Shown in pieces: positions 1 through 5,980 of a stretch of 9,092 nucleotides of DNA (within the stretch, counting starts at the first letter, position 1; the number at the start of each line of letters is the position of its first letter). Below the pieces are notes generated by a model. The model did no database searches. It had not been told where the DNA came from and was given only the letters and a program-made list of their open reading frames with translations. The DNA comes from an uncultured Collinsella sp. (lineage in GTDB: Bacteria; Actinomycetota; Coriobacteriia; Coriobacteriales; Coriobacteriaceae): the NCBI GenBank assembly GCA_900552345.1, contig URZN01000032.1:1-9092 (forward strand), written 5' to 3'. Made by a program: the position numbers and the translations under genes.

Positions 1-76
1 AGCCCAGCTCGTCCGCCGCACGTTTCAGGCTACCGCAATCGACCACCATACAAACAATCTGATACCGCGATGCCAT
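1..76 (-). CDS. LysR-type transcriptional regulator, N-terminal 25 codons only
   Basis: Reading the minus strand from an ATG at 76-74 gives a peptide beginning MASRYQIVCMVVDCGSLKRA and continuing ADELG before the window ends. This is the usual opening of a LysR-family DNA-binding domain: a first helix, then a 'G-S-(L/F)-x-x-A-A-x-x-L' stretch that starts the helix-turn-helix. A GGAGG Shine-Dalgarno lies at 85-81, four bases before the ATG, which supports the start. The ligand-binding domain is outside the window, so the effector is unknown. The gene is divergent from the EamA permease at 235. In the LysR family this arrangement usually means the regulator controls the divergent gene and itself. 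The short length is a window edge effect, not a truncation. Family assignment rests on 25 residues and is good but not certain. Confidence 0.75.
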   Translation of the reverse strand, partial: MASRYQIVCMVVDCGSLKRAADELG

Positions 77-135
77 CGTGCCTCCACATCGATGTAGCTG
101 TAAAACGTTTTGCCAGGGCTTTTTCTACCAACATT

Positions 136-154
136 AGTATTTCTTAATCATACT
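136..154. promoter_or_regulatory. Candidate LysR operator (T-N11-A) between divergent genes
   Basis: Within the 158-base divergent spacer, AGTAT (136-140) and ATACT (150-154) form a 5-bp inverted repeat with a 9-base gap. T138 and A150 give the T-N11-A spacing typical of LysR boxes. A second symmetric site, AAAACGTTTT (102-111), lies nearer the regulator start. The location suits binding by the divergent LysR protein. No convincing -35/-10 pair for either gene stands out, so the role is inferred from layout and symmetry. Confidence 0.4.
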
Positions 155-234
155 GAAGATACATTCGCTTTACTACATCCACATCTGGGAGCAGAATCCT
201 TTTTACGAAACCGTTCTGTAACAAAAGGAGTCCC

Positions 235-1137
235 ATGGATCGCAAAAAAGCAATCGCGCTCTCATTTTCCGTTCCCGTCGCATGGGGCTTTTCGTACCCC
301 CTCATGAAGATCGGCATGGACAGCATGAACGCCACGAGCATCGTTGCGCTGCGCTGCATCATCGCCTTTGTGGCCTGCCTTTTGCTCTTCCACAAGCGCG
401 CTTTCCGCATCAACCGCGACCTTATGGTCCGTGCCGCCATCATCGGCGCCATTATGGCAACCGAGCTCACCTGCATGTGCTTGGGCTCTAGCCTCACTTC
501 TGCCTCCACTGCCGGCTTTTTGCAGAGCCTGACGGTCGTGATCGTGCCGTTTGCCAACGCCGCCCTGCTGCGCCGCGCCCCCGAACGCAAAGTGCTCGCC
601 GGCACCGCCATCGTCACCTGCGGTATGTTGCTGCTCTCGGGCGCCGACTTCACCAGCCTGAACCCAGGCGCGCTCATCATGCTGCTCTCCGCCTTTGTCT
701 ATGCCGGCCATATCATTGTGGCGAAGCGCTTTGTCGAAGATATCGACCCGCTGGCTCTGGGCGTTTGGCAGCTGGGCTTCGGCGGCTTGTTCTCGGGTAT
801 CGCCGCATGCGTCTTTGGCGGTTTCACACTTCCCAGTACGCCCAGCGAGATCGTGGTCGTCGTCGCGCTCGCACTCATCTGCTCTGCCTACGGCTTTATC
901 ACCCAGACGCTCGTGCAGCCCCACGTGCCCGCCGAGACCACCGGCTTCGCCTTCTCGCTTGAGCCGGTCTGCTCCGCTGTCTTTTCGTTCTTCCTGGTTG
1001 GCGAGGTCCTGAGCCCCATCGCCTTCTTTGGCGCCGCCCTCATCCTAACCGGCGTCATGGTGGCAACCGTCGAGCTTCCGCGCCTCCGCGCACATGGACA
1101 AGCTCGCATGGCAGGAGCGCCCGAGCACGTCGCGTAG
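235..1137 (+). CDS. EamA/DMT superfamily permease (10 TM)
   Basis: The 300-residue protein has the length and organisation of an EamA (drug/metabolite transporter) carrier: two five-helix halves, roughly residues 7-134 and 143-279. Visible family features are the first helix with AWGFSYPLMKIGMD (16-29), the end of the first half around TSASTAGFLQSLTVVIVPF (88-106) followed by a charged loop RRAPERK, and the C-terminal half containing SLEPVCSAVFSFFLVGEVLS (241-260) and a glycine-rich last helix. EamA proteins are inner-membrane carriers, usually exporters of amino acids or other small metabolites. The substrate cannot be read from sequence. The ATG at 235 follows AAAAGGAG (223-230) by four bases. 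The C-terminus (about 281-300) is a polar, arginine-rich cytoplasmic tail. The divergent LysR gene probably controls it. Confidence 0.88.
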   Translation: MDRKKAIALSFSVPVAWGFSYPLMKIGMDSMNATSIVALRCIIAFVACLLLFHKRAFRINRDLMVRAAIIGAIMATELTCMCLGSSLTSASTAGFLQSLTVVIVPFANAALLRRAPERKVLAGTAIVTCGMLLLSGADFTSLNPGALIMLLSAFVYAGHIIVAKRFVEDIDPLALGVWQLGFGGLFSGIAACVFGGFTLPSTPSEIVVVVALALICSAYGFITQTLVQPHVPAETTGFAFSLEPVCSAVFSFFLVGEVLSPIAFFGAALILTGVMVATVELPRLRAHGQARMAGAPEHVA

Positions 1138-1163
1138 ACCCCACTCTTCATACAGCCGTGGCA

Positions 1164-1190
1164 TAAAGGCAACCGGTGCGCCTTTACAAT
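1164..1190 (+). promoter_or_regulatory. Probable ung -10 element overlapped by an inverted repeat
   Basis: TACAAT at 1185-1190 is a good -10 element about 35 bases before the ung start, which would give a short leader. The -35 region is poor (about CATAAA at 1162-1167). A perfect 7-bp inverted repeat, TAAAGGC (1164-1170) and GCCTTTA (1180-1186) with a 9-base gap, overlaps the -10. It could be an operator, or a weak hairpin ending the upstream permease transcript; there is no U-tract beyond it. Confidence 0.4.
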
Positions 1191-1225
1191 AGATGCCAAC
1201 AGAGTATCTGCCATAAAGGAGCCCC

Positions 1226-1951
1226 ATGGACACCGCAACTCGCGACCGCAACATAGCAACTTGGTTGGGCGATGCGCCACAGCTGATACGTGACACTACG
1301 AACCAGCTGCTCGAGCGCATCGCCCTTTTGCGTGCCGAGCAGACTATCTACCCGGCACAAGACGACATCCTCAATGCCCTCGCCTACACGCCGGCCGACC
1401 AGGTCAAGGTTGTCATCTTGGGTCAAGACCCCTATCACGGACCCAACCAGGCCATGGGGCTGTCGTTCTCGGTCCCCGCGACGCAAACCAAGTTGCCGCC
1501 GAGCCTGCGCAACATCTATAAGGAACTCAAAGCCGATCTGGGCCGCCCCATTCCCGCCACGGGAGACCTAACCCCATGGGCACAGCAGGGCGTCCTGCTC
1601 CTCAACACCACGCTCACCGTGCGCGAGCATGCCGCGAACTCGCACGCCAAGCTGGGCTGGAGCACGCTCACCGACTACATTATCGAACGCTGCTGCCAGC
1701 TGCCCCAACCGGTAGTCTTTTTGGCATGGGGCCGCTTTGCCCAGCAGATGGTCGAAGGCAAGCTCGCCGCGATCGGTGCGGGCAAGGCAACCGGCAAGTT
1801 CTGCCTGGCATCCACGCACCCCTCGCCGCTTTCGGCCAACCGTGCCACGGCAGAACTCCCTGCCTTTATGGGGTCGCGCCCCTTCTCTGCTGCCAATCGG
1901 CTACTCGAACAGCACGGCTCGACCCCCGTCAACTGGACTTGCCTCGGCTAA
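1226..1951 (+). CDS. ung: Uracil-DNA glycosylase, family 1
   Basis: This 241-residue protein removes uracil from DNA, starting base-excision repair of cytosine deamination and dUMP misincorporation. The family-1 signatures are intact. GQDPYH (66-71) supplies the catalytic Asp68 and the thymine-excluding Tyr70. GLSFSV follows with the uracil-stacking Phe81. LLLNTTLTV (124-132) carries the uracil-recognising Asn127. HPSPLS (198-203) carries the catalytic His198 and the DNA-intercalating Leu202. After that loop the usual 'HRGFFG' is replaced by NRATAELPAFMG, a few residues longer than in the E. coli enzyme. The core SRPFSAAN then resumes, so the enzyme should be active. The ATG at 1226 is preceded by AAAGGAG with a short spacer. 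The gene appears monocistronic, with its own -10 and a strong terminator downstream. No LexA-like box was seen. Confidence 0.97.
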   Translation: MDTATRDRNIATWLGDAPQLIRDTTNQLLERIALLRAEQTIYPAQDDILNALAYTPADQVKVVILGQDPYHGPNQAMGLSFSVPATQTKLPPSLRNIYKELKADLGRPIPATGDLTPWAQQGVLLLNTTLTVREHAANSHAKLGWSTLTDYIIERCCQLPQPVVFLAWGRFAQQMVEGKLAAIGAGKATGKFCLASTHPSPLSANRATAELPAFMGSRPFSAANRLLEQHGSTPVNWTCLG

Positions 1952-1970
1952 AAACCGATACATCAAAAAT

Positions 1971-2001
1971 AGCGCCCGACGGCTTCCCATCGGGCGCTTT
2001 T
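1971..2001. terminator. Bidirectional Rho-independent terminator
   Basis: AGCGCCCGA (1971-1979) pairs perfectly with TCGGGCGCT (1990-1998). The stem can extend past one mismatch to a CTTC tetraloop. TTTT follows on the plus strand for ung, and the A-rich stretch before 1971 gives a U-tract (TATTTTTG) on the minus strand for the convergent dehydrogenase operon. The hairpin lies exactly between the two stop codons. Confidence 0.9.
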
Positions 2002-2002
2002 C

Positions 2003-2683
2003 CTATTCGGGCCAAATAAATTGTGTGCGGCCGGCCTCGCCGCCATCGATCAGCAGGCTCTGCCCGGTCATAAACCGGTTGGTCACGCCCACAAAGTAGA
2101 TCCACTCGGCAATCTCTTGGGCAGTGGCCCAGCGCCTAAGCGGCGTGAGCTCCATAATCTGGTTCCACAGATGTTCGTCTTCCATCACGCAACGGTTGAG
2201 CGGCGTGATAACGCCACCCGGGTCCACACTGTTGGCGATGGCCTGCGGCGCCAGACGGTTTGCAAGGTTCTTGGTGTAGGCGATAACGCCGCCCTTGCTG
2301 GCGGCATAGGCGGGAAACTCCGATCCCGTATGCCCACTCGCCGACCCCACATTGACCACGGATTTGATAGCCGGCGCCGGCTTGGCGGCAAGCCCCTCCC
2401 CCACAAAGGCATAGCGCTCGGTCACGTTGATGGTGCCACACAGGTTGGCGGCGATGTCGTCGGCCGAACCCTGCGTACCGGCAACGTTCACGATCACCTG
2501 GGGTTCAAGGTCACCTGGAAACGAGTCAGGCTCGCGGACATCAACAATCAGATGGCGGTAGCGCTCGTGTTTGATCGCCGCCGGCAAAAGATCAAAGCCC
2601 ACGACCTCGTGGCCCTCGTCCAAAAAGCGCTGCACGCACGCGGCTCCGATACCGCCCGAAGCGCCCGTGATCAAAACCCGCAT
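2003..2683 (-). CDS. Short-chain dehydrogenase/reductase (SDR family)
   Basis: This 226-residue protein is a classical Rossmann-fold oxidoreductase. Motifs in order are the TGASGGIG nucleotide-binding turn (6-13), Asp31 at the end of the second strand (FDLLP), NVAG (66-69), the probable catalytic Ser114 in NVGSASG, and the Y-x3-K pair Tyr126/Lys130 in YAASK. These are followed by the NSVDPGGVITP segment (151-161) and a C-terminal TGQSLLIDGGE (206-216). Asp31 favours NAD(H) over NADP(H); this is inference from the family. It is slightly shorter than the usual 245-255 residues, mainly between the second strand and the NVAG strand. The substrate is not predictable. It lies nine bases after the transporter gene, and its AAGGAG ribosome binding site overlaps that gene's TAA stop, so the two are almost certainly cotranscribed and may act on the same compound. 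Confidence 0.93.
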   Translation of the reverse strand: MRVLITGASGGIGAACVQRFLDEGHEVVGFDLLPAAIKHERYRHLIVDVREPDSFPGDLEPQVIVNVAGTQGSADDIAANLCGTINVTERYAFVGEGLAAKPAPAIKSVVNVGSASGHTGSEFPAYAASKGGVIAYTKNLANRLAPQAIANSVDPGGVITPLNRCVMEDEHLWNQIMELTPLRRWATAQEIAEWIYFVGVTNRFMTGQSLLIDGGEAGRTQFIWPE

Positions 2684-2692
2684 ACTTGCTCC

Positions 2693-3415
2693 TTAGGCGG
2701 TTGCGTGGCGCTCGAGGTACTCGGAACCCACATTCTCGCGCTCCCAGCCGCGCACGACCTTGTAGCCCACGGGGCTCAGGAAGACCTCACACAGCAGCTC
2801 GGCGACAGCGCCGGTCAGCGAGCACATAAGGACCTGCACCCAGGTCCAACCAAAGAACGTGTGGCTCACTACAATGGCAAAGACCAGGTTGTCGATAAAC
2901 TGGCCAACACCCGTGGACACATAGGAGCGGAAGGCGAAGCTCGCAAAGTTATTCTTTTTGAGCATACGGCCGAGCGACTGGTTGAGCGTGGAGTTAACCA
3001 CGGCAGAAACGAGCATTGCCAGCGAAGAGCCCAGCACCACGTACCAGGTGCCACCGATGGTGGCGTTAAGGGCAGTGTTGACCTCGATCATGCCCGTGTC
3101 GTAGTAGGCGCCCCACATGCCGGGCGTGAGCGAGCATGCCCAAAAGCACAGGCTCACGGCCAGGTTGACCAGCAGCGCGAGGATAGAGATTTTGATGGAT
3201 GCCTTGGCGCCAAAGCGCTTGCAGATCATGTCCTGGCACAAAAACGAGACCCAGCTCACCACAAAGCCGCAATCGAGTGCCAGATACGGCAGGCTGATGA
3301 GCTCTTTGTTGGCCAGCAGGTTCATCATGATGACACTCACGAAAAACAGCGAAACCGTTGCCGCGGGAATGCTCCGCAACAGGACCTTGTAGTCCTCCAT
3401 GACCTTCTTGATCAT
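2693..3415 (-). CDS. YhhQ/VUT-family transporter, putative queuosine precursor transporter
   Basis: The 240-residue membrane protein resembles COG1738 (YhhQ, 'vitamin uptake transporter') proteins, which import queuosine precursors such as preQ0 or preQ1 for tRNA modification. Supporting features are NLLANKE after the first helix (32-38), the polar LDCGF...CQDM segment in the second helix (47-63), and the hallmark R163 followed by STGVGQFIDNLVF (167-179) with a membrane-embedded Asp175. About six hydrophobic segments are seen (roughly 16-35, 45-62, 73-95, 121-142, 168-188, 192-215). The start follows AAAGGAG by about six bases. It is the first gene of a two-gene operon with the SDR, with a -35/-10 pair about 90-115 bases upstream and a structured leader between. 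The exact substrate is inferred from the family; other vitamin-like compounds are possible. No other queuosine genes are in this window. Confidence 0.8.
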   Translation of the reverse strand: MIKKVMEDYKVLLRSIPAATVSLFFVSVIMMNLLANKELISLPYLALDCGFVVSWVSFLCQDMICKRFGAKASIKISILALLVNLAVSLCFWACSLTPGMWGAYYDTGMIEVNTALNATIGGTWYVVLGSSLAMLVSAVVNSTLNQSLGRMLKKNNFASFAFRSYVSTGVGQFIDNLVFAIVVSHTFFGWTWVQVLMCSLTGAVAELLCEVFLSPVGYKVVRGWERENVGSEYLERHATA

Positions 3416-3442
3416 TATGTACTCCTTTGGTTTTAGGTTTAA

Positions 3443-3471
3443 CGAGCAGGATATCGGACCCGAACTGCTCG
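3443..3471 (-). promoter_or_regulatory. Structured leader hairpin before YhhQ-family gene (riboswitch candidate)
   Basis: On the transcribed strand CGAGCAG and CTGCTCG form a 7-bp stem closing a 15-nt loop, TTCGGGTCCGATATC. An A-rich tail (GTTAAACCTAAAACC) then leads directly into the AAAGGAG ribosome binding site. Loop GGGU (3461-3458) can pair with ACCU in the tail (3438-3435), and loop UCC can pair with GGA of the ribosome binding site. Either pairing would make an H-type pseudoknot, the general architecture of preQ1-I riboswitches. The conserved ligand-binding bases of that class were not confirmed, so this is only a candidate. Confidence 0.35.
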
Positions 3472-3500
3472 GACGTCCCGGTCTTGAGACGACGGTGGGT

Positions 3501-3529
3501 ATGATAGCCGCTCACACGGCATCAGGCAA
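3501..3529 (-). promoter_or_regulatory. Sigma-70 type promoter for the transporter-SDR operon
   Basis: On the minus strand TTGCCT (3529-3524) and TATCAT (3506-3501) are separated by 17 bases, matching the -35/-10 consensus at 4/6 and 5/6 positions. Transcription would start near 3494, leaving a leader of about 80 bases that contains the hairpin at 3443-3471. The promoter lies just beyond the prfC terminator, so the operon is transcribed independently. Confidence 0.6.
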
Positions 3530-3564
3530 GCAAACAGCGCGGCAGCCCCGCAGGGCCACCGCGC
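3528..3564 (-). terminator. prfC terminator
   Basis: Immediately after the prfC stop, the minus strand reads GCGCGG, TG, GCCC, a TGCG loop, GGGC, TG, CCGCGC: a long GC hairpin with one symmetric internal loop (3564-3537). The U-rich tail TGTTTGCTT follows (3536-3528). This is a good intrinsic terminator, although its tail is interrupted and overlaps the -35 of the next promoter. Confidence 0.7.
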
Positions 3565-3571
3565 CGATGCG

Positions 3572-5185
<1,614 letters not shown>

Positions 5186-5232
5186 GCGGATCCTTTCTTG
5201 CATTGAGTGCATTACGTCGTTGTAACCGCACT

Positions 5233-5262
5233 ATTGTAGCCGCGAAATCCCGCTCTAGAGCG
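5233..5262 (-). promoter_or_regulatory. Probable prfC -10 element with adjacent palindrome
   Basis: On the minus strand TACAAT (5238-5233) lies about 48 bases before the chosen prfC start and fits a -10 element. No good -35 is present. Its place is occupied by the perfect 12-bp palindrome CGCTCTAGAGCG (5251-5262), which may be a protein-binding site or chance. The assignment rests on the -10 match and position only. Confidence 0.35.
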
Positions 5263-5324
5263 CCTATCAGGACAAATTCATCAGTTGGAGCCTGGTTAGC
5301 AGTCGATGGCGACACTCCGCAGCA

Positions 5325-5389
5325 GTTTGTCTCGATCTGTAACATCTAGACGGTTTTTGAACCTCTTCCTGTTACAGATTTAGACAAAC
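5325..5389. repeat. Stem-loop element, copy 1 (20-nt arms, 25-nt loop)
   Basis: The left arm GTTTGTCTCGATCTGTAACA (5325-5344) and right arm TGTTACAGATTTAGACAAAC (5370-5389) are inverted repeats, matching at 18 of 20 positions (the only mismatches are CG against AA). The 25-base interior (5345-5369) contains a smaller hairpin, GGTT-TTTG-AACC (5352-5363). No U-tract follows on either strand, so it is not a plain terminator. It shares the core ATCTGTAACA-N25-TGTTACAGAT with copy 2. It may be a palindromic intergenic repeat, a MITE-like remnant, a cruciform protein site or a structured RNA. Confidence 0.8.
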
Positions 5390-5409
5390 AGGTGGGGCCC
5401 GCCAGCAAA

Positions 5410-5466
5410 ATCTCAATCTGTAACAGGTAGCCGTCCAAATCGGTTCCAGATGTTACAGATTGAGAT
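5410..5466. repeat. Stem-loop element, copy 2 (16-nt perfect arms, 25-nt loop)
   Basis: The arms ATCTCAATCTGTAACA (5410-5425) and TGTTACAGATTGAGAT (5451-5466) are perfect inverted repeats over 16 bases. The 25-base interior (5426-5450) has the same length as in copy 1 and also has inner symmetry (CCG 5431-5433 with CGG 5441-5443, flanked by GG and CC). The arms match those of copy 1 nearly base for base, but the loop sequence differs. The centres of the two copies are 81 bases apart. Conserved arms with a conserved loop length argue for a defined element rather than chance. Confidence 0.8.
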
Positions 5467-5498
5467 GAATGAACGAGCGGACAATCCGTATTTACCTC

Positions 5499-5554
5499 TT
5501 GCATAACTGTGCATAGTGTATATATACTGTGCTTACCGGTTATATACACGTGTA
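5499..5554 (+). promoter_or_regulatory. GntR-operon promoter with YtrA-like operator
   Basis: TTGCAT (5499-5504) and TATACT (5523-5528) give a -35/-10 pair with an 18-base spacer. Overlapping the -10 and the start point is a 9-bp inverted repeat, GTGTATATA (5516-5524) and TATATACAC (5541-5549), whose outer arms read AGTGTA and TACACG. B. subtilis YtrA recognises AGTGTA-N13-TACACT; here the gap is 24, roughly one helical turn longer. A further perfect palindrome, TACACGTGTA, covers 5545-5554. Autorepression by the GntR protein encoded immediately downstream is the likely role. Confidence 0.6.
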
Positions 5555-5576
5555 GCCCAACAGCTAAGGAGCCGCT

Positions 5577-5957
5577 GTGGACATCATCCTATCCAATTCG
5601 AGCGACAAGCCCATCTACGAGCAAATAGCCTCGCAGGTCAAAGCTCAGATCCTTTCGGGCGCACTCACTGCGGGAGCCAAACTCCCCAGCATCCGTGCAC
5701 TCGCGAGCGATCTTGGCGTGAGCGTCATCACCACCAAGCGCGCCTACGCCGACCTGGAGCAGCTCGGGTTTATCTGCACCGTGCAGGGCAAGGGCTGCTT
5801 TGTCGCCGAGGGCAACCAAGAACTCTTGCGCGAAAACCAGCTCTGCCATATCGAAGAGCTGCTTGCGAAAGCGGCAAGCCAAGCCGAAGCCTTGGGCGTC
5901 ACGCGCGACAAGCTGCACGAAATGCTCGACCTGGTAGCCCCCGAAACCATGCAGTAG
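5577..5957 (+). CDS. GntR family transcriptional regulator, YtrA subfamily
   Basis: This 126-residue DNA-binding protein has the short YtrA-type layout. An N-terminal winged helix-turn-helix spans about residues 10-77, with KPIYEQIASQVKAQILSG (11-28), LPSIRALASDLGVSVITTKR (36-55) as the recognition region and a wing at VQGKGCFV (69-76). Only about 45 residues follow, forming a helical dimerisation tail rather than a full ligand-binding domain. Translation starts at GTG 5577, five bases after AAGGAG (5566-5571). YtrA-type repressors usually sit first in an operon with an ABC exporter and respond to cell-envelope stress or peptide antibiotics. The following genes fit that pattern exactly. The inverted repeat over the promoter supports autoregulation. 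The inducer is unknown. Confidence 0.93.
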   Translation: MDIILSNSSDKPIYEQIASQVKAQILSGALTAGAKLPSIRALASDLGVSVITTKRAYADLEQLGFICTVQGKGCFVAEGNQELLRENQLCHIEELLAKAASQAEALGVTRDKLHEMLDLVAPETMQ

Positions 5958-5980
5958 CCATCTGCAAGAAAGGCTATACC

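Larger units (their letters stand above)
5186..5576. other. Gene-free divergent region between prfC and the GntR operon
   Basis: No convincing ORF is present in these 391 bases. From left to right it holds the prfC start region and -10 (5186-5262), a featureless stretch (5263-5324), two related stem-loop elements (5325-5389 and 5410-5466), a 20-base spacer between them containing GGGGCCC, and the promoter/operator cluster of the GntR operon (5499-5554). No tRNA or known riboswitch was recognised. Confidence 0.7.

Noticed and set aside
262..924. Antisense ORF opposite the first EamA gene
   Set aside because: Its glutamine/glycine/aspartate-rich translation has no recognisable fold and is the expected complement of a membrane-protein gene.
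2021..3436. A 471-codon open frame on the plus strand across the SDR and transporter genes
   Set aside because: It is antisense to two well-supported genes and spans their junction and the ribosome binding site between them. The composition is typical of an antisense shadow.
5186..5212. prfC starts at the two upstream in-frame ATGs (5212 and 5203)
   Set aside because: The best ribosome binding site lies between them and the ATG at 5185, and the protein alignment pattern begins at the latter.
5325..5466. CRISPR array
   Set aside because: The repeated sequences are in inverted, not direct, orientation, only two units exist, and no cas genes are nearby.
5516..5980. N-terminal extension of the ABC ATPase frame through the promoter and GntR gene
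   Set aside because: The extension is another frame of the GntR gene, has no ABC-like residues, and a proper start with AGAAAGG is present at 5981.
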